Shown: positions 25,019 through 35,724 of the stretch, in pieces
Layout: each line of letters begins with the position of its first letter
How positions within the stretch are numbered: the stretch's first letter is position 1
Source: Nocardioides alpinus
GTDB taxonomy: Bacteria; Actinomycetota; Actinomycetes; Propionibacteriales; Nocardioidaceae
Direction: 5' to 3'
Assembly (NCBI RefSeq): GCF_900112035.1
Contig: NZ_FOKC01000009.1
Span: 1 to 64,000 of the forward strand
DNA length: 64,000 bases
Translations under genes and position numbers: made by a program
Notes under the pieces: model-generated
Database searches by the model: none
Seen by the model: the letters and a program-made list of their open reading frames with translations, nothing else
Told to the model about the DNA's origin: nothing

Positions 25019-26470
25019 ATGCCCAGCAACCGTGTGGTGAAGGTCCGGACCAGTGGCCACAGCGTGTCCGCGCAGGAGATGCGCGACGGCATCGCCGCGA
25101 TCCAGGACGAGCTCGAGGTCACGCCCGCCTTCCCCGACTCCGTGGAGCGGGCCGCAGCCGCTGCAGCCGCCGACCCGCGGCTCCCGCAGCTCGACCGCAC
25201 GGACGTCGAGCTCATCACCATCGACCCCGAGTCGGCCCGTGACCTCGACCAGGCGATGCACATCGAGCGCGACGGCGACGGCTACGTCGTCCACTACGCG
25301 ATCGCGGACGTGGCCGCCTTCGTGAGCGCCGGCGACCCCGTCGACGTCGAGGCCAACCGTCGCGGCGAGACGCTCTACGGGGCCGACTCCAAGGTCCCGC
25401 TGCACCCGCCGGTGCTGAGCGAGGGCGCGGCGTCGCTGCTCCCCGACCAGGTGCGGCCGGCGCTGCTGTGGACGATCAAGGTCGACGACACGGGCGAGGG
25501 CACGGACGTCAAGGTCGAGCGGGCGCTGGTGAAGTCGCGCGCCAAGCTGTCCTACGAGGGTGTCCAGGCCGACCTCGACGCCGGCCGGGCCGGCGAGCTC
25601 ATCGGGCTCCTCCAGGAGGTCGGAGAGCTGCGCCTGGCACGCGAAGCAGCCCGTGGCGGCGTGTCACTGCCGCTGCCCGAGCAGGAGCTCGTCGAGAACG
25701 CGGAGGGGCACTGGGAGCTGGAGTTCCGGCGGCTGACGCCCGTGGAGAGCTGGAACGCCCAGATCTCCCTGCTGACCGGCATGGCCGCCGCGTCGCTGAT
25801 GGTCTACGCCCGCGTCGGCATCCTCCGCACCCTGCCGCCGGCGGATCCCCGGGACGTACAGCGCTTGCACCGCACGGCGCGTGCGCTGGGCATCGAGTGG
25901 CCGGCCGAGCAGCTCTACCCCGACTTCATCCGCTCCCTCGACCCATCGAGGCCCGCGCACGCGGCGATGGTCGTCGCGTGCACGCGGCTGCTGCGCGGTG
26001 CCGGCTACGTGACGTTCAACGGCGAGCTCCCCGAGCAGGCCCAGCACTCGGCGCTCGCCTCGGAGTACGCCCACGTCACCGCGCCCCTGCGCCGCCTCGT
26101 CGACCGCTACGCCGGGGAGATCTGCGTGGCGCTCTGCGCCGGCACCGAGGTGCCCGACTGGGTCACCGCGGCGATGCCTGAGCTGCCCGACACCATGACC
26201 TCGTCGGGGCGACGCGCCAACCAGTACGAGAACGCCGTCGTCGACCTGTGCGAGGCCGAGCTGCTCAAGGAGCACGTCGGGGAGAGGTTCTCCGCGGTCG
26301 TGGTCGAGGTCTCGGAGAAGGACCCGGCCAGGGGCGACGTCACCATCGAGGACCCCGCCATCGAGGCGTCGGTGACCGGGGAGTCCGAGCTGCCGCTCGG
26401 CGGGGAGGTCTCGGTCGAGCTGGTGACGGCCGACCCGGCCACGCGGAAGGTCGCCTTCCGCCTGGTGTGA
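25019..26470 (+). CDS. RNB-domain ribonuclease (RNase II/R-like)
   Basis: A 483-residue exoribonuclease-like protein. The RNB catalytic signature ITIDPESARDLDQAMH (about 65-80) supplies the metal-binding aspartates, with YAIADVAAFV after it, and HVTAPLRRLVDRYAGE near 345-365 is the conserved C-terminal RNB motif. It lacks the N-terminal cold-shock domains and the full S1 domain of RNase II/R, leaving a short beta-rich tail, so it is the compact actinobacterial form. Probable 3'-5' RNA degradation in the cytosol. Confidence 0.92.
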   Translation: MPSNRVVKVRTSGHSVSAQEMRDGIAAIQDELEVTPAFPDSVERAAAAAAADPRLPQLDRTDVELITIDPESARDLDQAMHIERDGDGYVVHYAIADVAAFVSAGDPVDVEANRRGETLYGADSKVPLHPPVLSEGAASLLPDQVRPALLWTIKVDDTGEGTDVKVERALVKSRAKLSYEGVQADLDAGRAGELIGLLQEVGELRLAREAARGGVSLPLPEQELVENAEGHWELEFRRLTPVESWNAQISLLTGMAAASLMVYARVGILRTLPPADPRDVQRLHRTARALGIEWPAEQLYPDFIRSLDPSRPAHAAMVVACTRLLRGAGYVTFNGELPEQAQHSALASEYAHVTAPLRRLVDRYAGEICVALCAGTEVPDWVTAAMPELPDTMTSSGRRANQYENAVVDLCEAELLKEHVGERFSAVVVEVSEKDPARGDVTIEDPAIEASVTGESELPLGGEVSVELVTADPATRKVAFRLV

Positions 26471-26500
26471 GGGCGTACGGTCCTGGGTGCCGGTGTGCGC

Positions 26501-26579
26501 GTCGGACAGGACGAAGTCGGTCCTGCGGGGGAGGTCGAGCGTGGCCTGCTCCGTTGGTCCCGGGTTTGTCCTGTCCGAC
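26501..26579. repeat. REP-like inverted repeat left of DUF559 gene
   Basis: GTCGGACAGGACGAA (26501-26515) and its near-perfect reverse complement TTTGTCCTGTCCGAC (26565-26579, 14 of 15) enclose 49 nt. The same 15-mer occurs again on the far side of the DUF559 gene. The whole 181-bp gap (26471-26651) holds nothing else recognisable. Confidence 0.7.
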
Positions 26580-26651
26580 ACACAGGGGGCCTCGGACCGT
26601 GCCTGTGGAGAGCGCGAGCGCGCCGGTCGGTGGCTGAGGCAGGGTCGCGGC

Positions 26652-27539
26652 ATGAAGGCAGCGCCGGCACTCGAGCGACTCGGTGGCGTCGCATCGACGC
26701 AGGCCCTGCTGCGGCTCACCAACCGGCGCCAGATCCGACGAGCAGCCAGGCAACGAAGCATCATCAAGGTGGCGCGCGGTCGCTACGCCCTCCCCACTGC
26801 CCAGGCGGCCCGCGCCGCCGCGGTCGCGCTGTCGGGGGTCGTGTGCCTGCGCAGCGCCGCCGCCCATCACGGGTGGGAGCTCAAGACGCAGCCAGAGCTG
26901 CCCGAGGTGGCGATCAATCCTCGTCGGCACCTGCCTCGTGGGCGTCGCGCCGACGTACGGGTGGCCTGGATGAACGTCGCCGAGGATGACGTCGTGGCAG
27001 GTGTGACGACGCCGATGAAGACGGTGCTCGACTGCGCCCGCCACCTGCCGTTCGACGAAGCACTGGCGATCGCCGACTCAGCGCTGCGCTCGGGCTCGGT
27101 GACGCGCGCCGAGATGGACTCGGCCCAGGTCCGAGGCGCCGGTGCGGCCGCCGTACGACGTGTGCTGGCGCACGCCGACGCCCGTGCAGCCAACCCGTTC
27201 GAGTCGGTGCTGCGAGCTCTCTGCATCGAGGCGGGCCTGGACGTCGTGCCCCAGCAGGCGATCGACCTCACCACCGGGACCGTGCACCCTGACCTCGTCT
27301 GCGTCATCAGGCGTCTCGTCCTGGAGGCCGACTCGTGGTCCTTCCACGCGACCCGCAAGGCCCACAGGCGTGACTGCGTCCGCTACAACCTGCTGACGAT
27401 CCACGGCTGGCGGGTCCTGAGGTTCACGTGGGAGCAGGTCATGCACGAGCAGGCGTACGTCCGCTGGGTGCTGCGGCTGATCGTGACCGGCCGTGTCGAA
27501 CAGGACGAAGTCCCCCAGGCGGCACGACTGTCCGCATGA
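26652..27539 (+). CDS. DUF559 protein with AbiEi-like N-terminus
   Basis: A 295-residue protein. Residues about 5-60 resemble the winged-helix start of AbiEi-type antitoxins (ALERLGGVASTQALLRLTNRRQIRRA), and residues about 215-285 are a DUF559 domain, related to very-short-patch-repair endonucleases: a catalytic-looking LVLEADSWSFH then RRDCVRYNLLTIHGWRVLRFTWEQVM. Such proteins are scattered in Nocardioides-type genomes, usually alone, and no toxin gene is adjacent. Start at ATG 26652 because upstream in-frame sequence is the repeat. A copy of the flanking repeat lies in the last codons (27495-27509). Function unknown; mobile or defence-related origin is inference. Confidence 0.85.
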   Translation: MKAAPALERLGGVASTQALLRLTNRRQIRRAARQRSIIKVARGRYALPTAQAARAAAVALSGVVCLRSAAAHHGWELKTQPELPEVAINPRRHLPRGRRADVRVAWMNVAEDDVVAGVTTPMKTVLDCARHLPFDEALAIADSALRSGSVTRAEMDSAQVRGAGAAAVRRVLAHADARAANPFESVLRALCIEAGLDVVPQQAIDLTTGTVHPDLVCVIRRLVLEADSWSFHATRKAHRRDCVRYNLLTIHGWRVLRFTWEQVMHEQAYVRWVLRLIVTGRVEQDEVPQAARLSA

Positions 27540-27600
27540 ACGTCCGTCCGGGGCCGACTTTTGTCCTGTCGGACCCACACGGCGTGTCGGACAGGACGAA
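27495..27600. repeat. REP-like repeats right of DUF559 gene
   Basis: Three copies of the same 15-mer family: GTCGAACAGGACGAA (27495-27509, inside the DUF559 3' end), TTTGTCCTGTCGGAC (27560-27574, inverted) and GTCGGACAGGACGAA (27586-27600). The last two pair as a hairpin with an 11-nt loop and may also terminate the DUF559 transcript. Confidence 0.7.
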
Positions 27601-27651
27601 CCCGGGAGGCCGGAGGCCGATCCAGGCGCGCAGGAGGCGGCGTACGGGGTG

Positions 27652-28047
27652 GGAGTGGGTCGGCCTGTAGGCCGGGTTCTGTCCTGCTTGCGCAGGGGCG
27701 ACCATCCATCTGCGACGACCGTTGCCGGCCGCCTGGTGCGATCTACCCGGATGCTCGGGCGGGCAGCCCTCGAACGCATCCTGTCTGATCTTGCTCCGGG
27801 TGGGGTTTGCCTAGCTGCGCCGGTCGCCCGGCGCACTGGTGGTCTCTTGCACCACCGTTTCACCCTTACCGCTCCTCGTTGCCGAAGCGCGGAGGAGAGG
27901 CGGTCTGTTCTCTGTGGCACTGATCCCGCGGGTTTCCCCGGGTGGCTGTTGGCCACCACCCTGCCCTGTGGAGCCCGGACCTTCCTCGACCCACCACCTG
28001 GGTCGTGACCCAGGGTGCGGACCGCGGCCGCCCGGCCGACCCACTCG
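27652..28047 (-). ncRNA. rnpB: RNase P RNA (type A)
   Basis: The catalytic RNA of ribonuclease P, which trims tRNA 5' ends. Helix P1 closes the gene: GAGTGGGTCGGCC at 27653-27665 pairs with GGCCGACCCACTC at 28034-28046. The universal P4 segment, read on the minus strand as GAGGAAGGTCCGGGCTCC, is at 27970-27987, and ACAGAACCCGGCCTACAGGC lies near the 3' end. Length about 396 nt is normal for high-GC actinobacteria. Ends are set from P1 pairing. The long reading frames drawn across it are spurious. Confidence 0.95.
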
Positions 28048-28076
28048 TCGCGGAGTCTAGCCCCGCCGGAGCGCGG

Positions 28077-28916
28077 TCACGCGATCCGCGTGACGTCGAC
28101 CCGGACGAACATCGAGGAGGTGCCGGCTCCGGAGAAGATGCCGTGCAGGGGGCGTACGTCGAGGTAGTCGCGGCCGGTCGCCACGACCACCCAGCGATCG
28201 CCGGGCTCGAGGTCGTTCGTGGGGTCGAAGCCGTGCCAACCGTCGTCCCACCACTCCACCCAGGCGTGCGACTCGCCCTGCACGGTCTCGCCGATCCGGG
28301 CGTCGGCCTGGGGGTGGAGGTAGCCGGAGACGTAGCGGGCCGGGATGCCGATCGTGCGCAGGCAGCCGAGCACGAGGTGGGCCATGTCCTGGCAGACGCC
28401 GCCCCGCTGGGCCCAGGCATCGACGGCCGAGGTGGTGGTGTCGGTGCTGCCGGGGCGGTAGTCCACCTCGGCGTGCACCAGCGCGCACACCTCGCGCGCG
28501 GCCTCGCCGGGGGAGCCGGCCGCCGCGGCGATCTCACGCACCCGGGCCGCCAGGTCGTCCGGCGGGGCGACGAGAGGCGGGAGGGCGAGGTACTCGGTCC
28601 ACCGGTCGGCGACACCCGGCGTGGCCAGGTCGTCCCACCCGAGCGCCGGGAGGGTGGCCGGCGGACGGTCGGTGTGCACCGTCGAGACGGCCGTGACGGT
28701 CATCGACTCGTGCGGGTCCAGCACCTCGAAGGACGTGACCTCGTTGCCGAAGTAGTCGCGGTAGTCGTAGGTCCACGGCGTGGGCGAGACGCCGAGGCGG
28801 GTGTGCACCACGATCTGCCCGGGTCCCGTCTGCGGGGTCATCCGGGCCTGGTTGTACGACGCCAGCGCGAGGCCGTCGTACTCGAAGCCCGTCGTGTGGA
28901 CGATGCGCAGCTCCAT
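28077..28916 (-). CDS. transglutaminase-like cysteine peptidase
   Basis: A 279-residue protein with an N-terminal beta-sandwich (about 1-100) and a transglutaminase/protease core. The triad is C175 (GGVCQDMAH), H217 (GESHAWVEW) and D231 (GFDPTND). It ends the three-gene set with the alpha-E and ATP-grasp proteins; its ATG overlaps the alpha-E stop (ATGA). This trio is widespread and is thought to make or process an unusual peptide or peptide tag, the transglutaminase acting as a peptidase or amide hydrolase. No signal peptide, so it acts in the cytosol. Substrate unknown. Confidence 0.92.
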   Translation of the reverse strand: MELRIVHTTGFEYDGLALASYNQARMTPQTGPGQIVVHTRLGVSPTPWTYDYRDYFGNEVTSFEVLDPHESMTVTAVSTVHTDRPPATLPALGWDDLATPGVADRWTEYLALPPLVAPPDDLAARVREIAAAAGSPGEAAREVCALVHAEVDYRPGSTDTTTSAVDAWAQRGGVCQDMAHLVLGCLRTIGIPARYVSGYLHPQADARIGETVQGESHAWVEWWDDGWHGFDPTNDLEPGDRWVVVATGRDYLDVRPLHGIFSGAGTSSMFVRVDVTRIA

Positions 28917-29838
28917 CAGGTCCGGCCCCCCATCCAGTGCGTGCCCTCGGAGCCCGCGAAGTAACGGTTGCTGATCGCCTCGGTCGCGCGGGCACAGGTG
29001 AGCTGCAACCGCTCCATCTCGGCCGGCAGGTCGACGATGACGTCGGCGAGCGGGCGGTACTCGAGCTCGGCGCGGGTGCGGCCGATGAGCCGGTGGGCCT
29101 CGTTCTGGAAGCCGGCCCGCTGGCCGGACTCGAGGTTGTCCAGGCACTGCTCGGCGCGGGAGAGCGCGAAGACGACCGACCGCGGGAAGAGCCGGTCGAG
29201 GAGCAGGAACTCTGCTGCACCGCGCTCGGTCTCGAGGCCCTTGTAGGTGCGCAGGAAGGCTTCGTGGCCGCCGCACGCGCGCAGCGTGCTCGACCACGCG
29301 GAGCCGACGCCGCCGGCGAGCGCGGCCGTGGCCACCAGGCGCGAGGTCATGTCGGCGCGCTCGATCGTGCGACCGAGGATGAGGAACTGCCACCCCTCGT
29401 CGCGGGTCATCGTGGCGTCGGCGGCACCGTTGATCATGGCGGCGCGGTCGCGCACCCACCGGAAGCTGTTGCCGTGGCCCATCCGGCTGAACTGGCCGGT
29501 CGCGACGTGGCGATGGGTGGTGTTGAGCGCCTCCCACATGGTCACCGAGAGGGTCTCGCGGGCCCGACGGGCACTCTCGCGCGCGGCGCCGAGCGCGCCG
29601 GCGATCGAGGCGGGCGCCGTGGGCTCGTAGGCCAGCAGCCAGAGCACCGACTGCAGGTCGACCGCCTGGTCCTCGGGCAGGTCGACCCCCATCACCGACA
29701 GGAGGTTGCGACAGGTGGTCTCCTCGTCCGCCGTGGAGTCCTCGAGGAGCAGCTGCGTCTGGACGTCGAGGATGCGGGCGGTGTCCTCGGCGCGCTCGAC
29801 GTAGCGGCCGATCCAGAACATCGACTCGGCGATCCGGC

Positions 29839-29845
<7 letters not shown>
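28916..29845 (-). CDS. alpha-E domain protein
   Basis: A 309-residue all-helical protein of the alpha-E (DUF403) family, beginning MLSRIAESMFWIGRYVERAEDTAR, the family hallmark. The motif SRMGHGNSFRWVRDR and the later FLILGRTIERADMTSRL are also conserved. It always occurs with the circularly permuted ATP-grasp protein and the transglutaminase. Start is GTG at 29845, overlapping the ATP-grasp stop by 7 nt. It probably acts as a partner or enzyme in the same peptide-modifying system; its chemistry is unknown. Confidence 0.93.
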
Positions 29846-31467
<1,622 letters not shown>

Positions 31468-31549
31468 GGTCGGACTCTAGGCCGAAACCGTGTCGCCCGT
31501 GTTGCGTCGGCACGCCGCGTGTTTCGGCGGTGTGTCGGTGCCCGACGGG

Positions 31550-32398
31550 TCAGGGGTGGGTGAGGACCTCGGCGCCGGTCTCGGTGACCAGCAGGGTGTG
31601 CTCGAACTGCGCCGAACGGCGACGGTCCTTGGTCACGACCGTCCAGCCGTCGTCCCACATGTCGTAGTCGGGCGTGCCGAGGTTGAGCATCGGCTCGATG
31701 GTGAAGGTCATCCCGACGCGGATCTCGTCGTCGAAGCGGGCGTCGTCGTAGTGGGGGATGATCAGGCCGGAGTGGAACGACGTGCCGATCCCGTGGCCGG
31801 TGAAGTCGCGCACGACGCCGTAGCCGAAGCGGCGCGCATAGGCCTCGATGACCCGGCCGATGATGTTGACGCGGCGACCCGGCTGCACGGCCTTGATGGC
31901 ACGGTCGAGGGCTTCCTTGGTCCGCTCCACCAGCAGGCGCGACTCCTCGTCGACGTCGCCGGCGAGGAACGTGGCGTTGGTGTCGCCGTGGACGCCGTCG
32001 AGGAACGCGGTGATGTCGATGTTGACGATGTCGCCGTCCTCGACGACGCGGCTGTCGGGGATGCCGTGGCAGATCACCTCGTTGACGCTCGAGCACAGCG
32101 ACTTGGGGAAGCCGCGGTAGCCCAGCGTCGACGGGTAGGCGCCGTGGTCGCAGAGGAACTCGTGGCCGATGCGGTCCAGCTCGTCGGTGGTCACGCCCGG
32201 CACGACGTACGAGCCGACCAGCTCGCGGGCCTGGGCGGCCAGCCGGCCCGCGACCCGCATCTTCGCGATCGTCTCGGCGTCCTTGACCTCCTCGCCGGTG
32301 AAGCGCTGCGGCGCCGCCTGGTCGACGTACTCCGGACGCACGATGGAGGCGGGGACGACGCGCCGCGGTGAGATGGGGGCAGGGGCTACGGCAGACAC
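31550..32398 (-). CDS. map: methionine aminopeptidase, type I
   Basis: A 282-residue enzyme that removes the N-terminal methionine from nascent proteins. The core (about 35-282) carries the metal ligands in [37 protein letters not shown] and AQFEHTLLV. The first ~35 residues ([16 protein letters not shown]) form the Pro-rich N-terminal extension usual in actinobacterial MetAPs that contact the ribosome. Start is GTG at 32398 with no ribosome site; leaderless translation is possible. Divergent from the next small gene. Confidence 0.95.
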   Translation of the reverse strand: MSAVAPAPISPRRVVPASIVRPEYVDQAAPQRFTGEEVKDAETIAKMRVAGRLAAQARELVGSYVVPGVTTDELDRIGHEFLCDHGAYPSTLGYRGFPKSLCSSVNEVICHGIPDSRVVEDGDIVNIDITAFLDGVHGDTNATFLAGDVDEESRLLVERTKEALDRAIKAVQPGRRVNIIGRVIEAYARRFGYGVVRDFTGHGIGTSFHSGLIIPHYDDARFDDEIRVGMTFTIEPMLNLGTPDYDMWDDGWTVVTKDRRRSAQFEHTLLVTETGAEVLTHP

Positions 32399-32421
32399 GA
32401 CCGCGAGTGTAGTTTCGGGTG

Positions 32422-32646
32422 ATGAGCGAGAACGAATACTGGTTCTGCCTGACCCACCACGCGGTCGAGGGCCACGACGGCTGCAAGAACGCCGACCGCC
32501 TCGGCCCCTACGCCTCGTCCGAGGAGGCCTCCCGCGCGCTGGAGAAGGTGCAGGAGCGCAACGAGGCCTGGGACAACGACCCGGACTGGAACGACGACAG
32601 CTCCGGTCCGGGCAACGGCCTCACCGACGGCACGCCCGAGCGCTGA
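32422..32646 (+). CDS. small conserved actinobacterial protein
   Basis: A 74-residue acidic protein starting [21 protein letters not shown], with one Cys near each end of that segment and a helical [18 protein letters not shown], then a disordered D/G/S tail. Similar small proteins are found in many actinobacteria, but no function is known. A GTG three bases upstream (32419) is a possible start. It abuts the histone-like gene with no gap. Confidence 0.75.
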   Translation: MSENEYWFCLTHHAVEGHDGCKNADRLGPYASSEEASRALEKVQERNEAWDNDPDWNDDSSGPGNGLTDGTPER

Positions 32647-33192
32647 TCACTTCTTCTTGTTCTTCTTCCCCTTCACCGGTGACGCCGACTGAGCCAGGTC
32701 GGCGGCCGAGCGCACGCTCTTGAGCGCCCGCTTGGTGTTCTTGTCGACGGCCTTCGTCAGCTCGGTGATGGCGGCTTCGTACTGCTTGCTGACGCGTGCG
32801 GCGGTCTCGGCGGCCACACGCTCGGCGGTCTCCGTGGCGACCTTCTGGATGAGCGCCGCCGTGGTCACGGCCTGGGCGCCGACGTCGACGGCCCGTTCGG
32901 TGGGCGACTTCCGCGCGGCCGTGGCCACCGGCTTGGGGCCGGGCGGGGAGGTCCGGGTGGGAGTCGTGCGCTTGGCCGTGGTCCGCTTGGCGGGGGCCTT
33001 CTTCGCGGGTGTCTTCCTGGCGGGGGCCTTCTTCGCTGCGGTGGTGGTCCTGGCTGCCGCTGTCTTCGTGGCTGCCGTCTTCGTTGCTGCCGTCTTCCTT
33101 GCAGGAGTCGTCCTGGCGGGTGCCTTCTTGGCAGGGGCCTTCTTCGCCGTCGTCTTCTTGGCGGGCGCCTTCTTGGCCGGGGTCTCGCTCAC
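32647..33192 (-). CDS. histone H1-like Lys/Ala/Pro-rich protein
   Basis: A 181-residue basic protein. Residues 1-85 are repeats of the AKKAPAK/ARKTPAK type, as in histone H1 tails and mycobacterial HupB C-termini; residues about 95-160 form a helical region (TERAVDVGAQAVTTAALIQKVATETAERV), ending in a poly-Lys tail KGKKNKKK. It probably coats or bends DNA, or acts as a nucleoid-associated protein, but there is no HU domain. The repeat is low complexity, so matches by similarity may mislead. Confidence 0.78.
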   Translation of the reverse strand: MSETPAKKAPAKKTTAKKAPAKKAPARTTPARKTAATKTAATKTAAARTTTAAKKAPARKTPAKKAPAKRTTAKRTTPTRTSPPGPKPVATAARKSPTERAVDVGAQAVTTAALIQKVATETAERVAAETAARVSKQYEAAITELTKAVDKNTKRALKSVRSAADLAQSASPVKGKKNKKK

Positions 33193-33265
33193 AGCTCACT
33201 CCTCGCGTCGGTGGATGCCTGATCCTCCCGCGCGCCGGTGCGGTTGTCACGGCTAGCGTGACGCC

Positions 33266-33544
33266 GTGCGCCCGCCCCCGGTCCGAGAACCCCTGTCGCC
33301 GTGGCCCTTTGCGGGCCTCGTCGGTCTCGCGTGCGTGGCCTTCCTGATCGGAGCGACGCCGATCGCGGTGGCTGCCCCGTGGTGGGCCATCGCGCTGCTG
33401 GTGGTGCTCTGGTTGGCGGCGCTCGTGCTCGCGATCGGCTGGTTCACGGCGCGACCGAAGGCGGTCGCGCTCGTCCCGGTGGTGCTGGCACTCGTGTGGC
33501 TCGCCGCGGTGCTCGGCGGCGCGAGGTACCTCGGCTGGGCGTGA
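33266..33544 (+). CDS. small membrane protein, three helices
   Basis: A 92-residue hydrophobic protein with three predicted transmembrane helices (about 13-35, 38-60, 68-88) and a short Pro-rich N-terminus. No family recognised. Start is GTG at 33266 with no ribosome site. Convergent with panB at 21 bp. Real gene judged likely because the hydrophobic pattern is regular and there is no competing gene. Confidence 0.6.
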   Translation: MRPPPVREPLSPWPFAGLVGLACVAFLIGATPIAVAAPWWAIALLVVLWLAALVLAIGWFTARPKAVALVPVVLALVWLAAVLGGARYLGWA

Positions 33545-33565
33545 TCCCACAACCGGCCCGTGACC

Positions 33566-34414
33566 TCAGAACGTGTGGTCGGGTCCCGGGAAGGTGCCGC
33601 CGCGGACGTCGTCGGCGTACGCCCGGGCTGCGTCGAGCAGCACCCCGTGCACGTCGGCGTACTGCTTGACGAAGCGCGCCATCTTGCCGGTGCGCAACCC
33701 GAAGGCGTCCTGCCACACCAGCACCTGGCCGTCGCAGCCGACGCCGGCGCCGATGCCGATCGTGGGGATGACCAGCTCCTTGCTGATCTGCTCGGCCACG
33801 TCGCCGGGCACCATCTCCATGACGACCGCGAACGCACCGGCCTCCTGGACCGCGCGCGCGTCGGCCATGATCCGGTCGCTGGCCTCGCCGCGCCCCTGGA
33901 CGCGGTAGCCGCCGAGGGTGTGCTCGGACTGCGGGGTGAAGCCGATGTGGGCCATCACCGGGATGCCGCCCCGGGTGCACTTCTCGATGACCGGCGCCAT
34001 CTCCGCGCCGCCCTCGAGCTTGATCGCGTGGGCGCCGGCCTCCTTCATGAAGCGGACGGCCGTGAGGTAGCCCTGCTCCGGTGAGGCCTGGTAGCTGCCG
34101 AACGGGAGGTCGCCGACGACCATCGACCGCTTGACCGACCGCGCGACGGCGCGGGTGAGGGGGAGGAGCTCGTCGACGGTGACGGGGAGCGAGGTCTCGT
34201 TGCCGAAGACGTTGTTGGACGCGGAGTCACCGACGAGGAGGAGGTCGATGCCGGCCTCGTCGAAGGTCGCTGCGGTGTACATGTCGTACGCCGTCAGCAT
34301 GGTGATCTTCTCGCCGCGCTCCTTCATCTCCCGCAGGTGATGGGTGCGTACGCGCCGGGCGGGTGCGGTCGCGGCCGCCGGGCCCGATCCGTAGGGGGCA
34401 GTCTCTTCAGCCAT
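33566..34414 (-). CDS. panB: 3-methyl-2-oxobutanoate hydroxymethyltransferase
   Basis: A 282-residue enzyme that transfers a hydroxymethyl group from methylene-tetrahydrofolate to alpha-ketoisovalerate, the first committed step of pantothenate and hence CoA/ACP synthesis. Motifs: LTAYDMYTA, VGDSASNNVFG, metal-binding DSAS and EGGAEM, HIGFTPQSEHTLGGYR, and IGIGAGVGCDGQ. Length normal, plus a 25-residue N-terminal extension. No other pan gene is nearby. CoA made here supports the fab and acyl-CoA ligase genes, but there is no operon link. Confidence 0.96.
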   Translation of the reverse strand: MAEETAPYGSGPAAATAPARRVRTHHLREMKERGEKITMLTAYDMYTAATFDEAGIDLLLVGDSASNNVFGNETSLPVTVDELLPLTRAVARSVKRSMVVGDLPFGSYQASPEQGYLTAVRFMKEAGAHAIKLEGGAEMAPVIEKCTRGGIPVMAHIGFTPQSEHTLGGYRVQGRGEASDRIMADARAVQEAGAFAVVMEMVPGDVAEQISKELVIPTIGIGAGVGCDGQVLVWQDAFGLRTGKMARFVKQYADVHGVLLDAARAYADDVRGGTFPGPDHTF

Positions 34415-34540
34415 GGTCGCTCCTCGTCATCTCGCGGCTCCCCGACTGGAGTCCACGGACCACTCCTCAGGCTAGTGCCGACCGACCGGTAGCGACCCTG
34501 TGGCACGGGTCACGTCGGCCCTGTCCGTCGGCACCGCTCG

Positions 34541-35680
34541 TCAGCGGGGCGAGACGCGCACGACCCGGTCGTCGGTGCCGTTGTCGGTCGTGAGCAGCAG
34601 GTCGCCGTTGCTCGCGGACGTGATCGAGCGGACCCGTCCGAGACGCTGGAGGCTCCTGGGCCTGGTCACCGAGACGAGGCCGCCGCCTGCGTCGAAGCGC
34701 ATGAAGAGGACCTCGGAGTCCTTCAGGGCAGCGACGGCGAGCGTGCCCTCCAGGGAGCCCCACTCGGCGCCGCGCACCCAGGAAGCGCCGGAGGTCGCGA
34801 TGGTCGGGTCGCCCGAGGACCACTTCGCGTCCTGCTGCTGGCCGGGCAGGGACTGGTCGGTCATGGGCACCGACTCGTTGTAGCCCGGGACCGGGTTCCA
34901 GCCGTAGTCGCCGCCGGGGACGAGGAGGTTGACCTCGTCGTCGCGGTAGCTGCCGTGCTCGACCGACCAGAGCGACCCGTCGGCGCGCTGCGCGAGCCCC
35001 TGCACGTTGCGGTGGCCGTAGGTCCAGACGAACCGTCGGGCCGAGGACGCCTCGGCGTAGGGGTTGTCGGCCATCGGCGCCCCGGTTCGCCGGTGGATGC
35101 GCAGCACCTTGCCGCCGAGGGAGTCCAGGTCGCGCGGGTTGGTGCCGACGGCCGCATCGCCGGTGCCGACCACGAGTCCGTCGCCCGAGCGCTCGAGGAG
35201 GAGGCGGCAGCCGCCGTGGCGGCCGCTCGTGGCGGGCAGGCCCGCGATCAGGGTGCGCCGGCCGGACAGCGATCGCCAGCGCCTGTCGACCCGCCACCGC
35301 GTCACCCGCACCCCGTTGCCACCGCCGGTGGTCGCGCCGTGGCACGCCCAGAGGGTGCGGGACGCGGCGTCGACGGCCAGCGACATCAGGCCGGTCTCGC
35401 CGGAGACCCAGACCTGGTTCGAGAGGTCAGCGAGGGTGCGGCGCTTGCCGTTGCGTACGACGCTGATGCGGGCACGGTCGCGCTCGGACACCACCAGCCG
35501 ACGCCCGGGCGCCTGCTGGACGTCCCACGGGTGCTGCAGGCCGCCGGCGACCGTACGGATCTTCAGCGCGGGGGCGGCTGCGCGCGACTCCGTGGCTGGG
35601 GGTGACGCCGAACCGGCGACCACGGGAGCGAGCGCCAGTGCGGTGGCGAGGGCGAGGGACGTACGCAGGAGGCGAGGCAC
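34541..35680 (-). CDS. secreted PQQ-dependent sugar dehydrogenase-like protein
   Basis: A 379-residue exported protein with a signal peptide (about 1-35, RTSLALATALALAPVVAGSAS) and a glucose/sorbosone-dehydrogenase-type beta-propeller. Recognisable pieces are AGGLQHPWDVQQAP, GETGLMSLAVD, GGCRLLLERSGDGLVVGTGD, LGGKVLRIHRRTG, YGHRNVQGLAQRADGSLWSVEHG and GGDYGWNPVPGYNESVPMTD. The family oxidises sugars using PQQ and calcium; whether cofactor residues are all kept was not checked. GTG at 35680 is chosen because everything upstream in frame is out-of-family sequence. Confidence 0.88.
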   Translation of the reverse strand: MPRLLRTSLALATALALAPVVAGSASPPATESRAAAPALKIRTVAGGLQHPWDVQQAPGRRLVVSERDRARISVVRNGKRRTLADLSNQVWVSGETGLMSLAVDAASRTLWACHGATTGGGNGVRVTRWRVDRRWRSLSGRRTLIAGLPATSGRHGGCRLLLERSGDGLVVGTGDAAVGTNPRDLDSLGGKVLRIHRRTGAPMADNPYAEASSARRFVWTYGHRNVQGLAQRADGSLWSVEHGSYRDDEVNLLVPGGDYGWNPVPGYNESVPMTDQSLPGQQQDAKWSSGDPTIATSGASWVRGAEWGSLEGTLAVAALKDSEVLFMRFDAGGGLVSVTRPRSLQRLGRVRSITSASNGDLLLTTDNGTDDRVVRVSPR

Positions 35681-35724
35681 CCCCACGACGCTAGCCGCCC
35701 GGTCGGCCGTTGTGAACGGTGCGC

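Noticed and set aside
27541..28076. Protein genes in the region after DUF559
   Set aside because: The region is REP-like repeats and RNase P RNA; frames across it are shadows.
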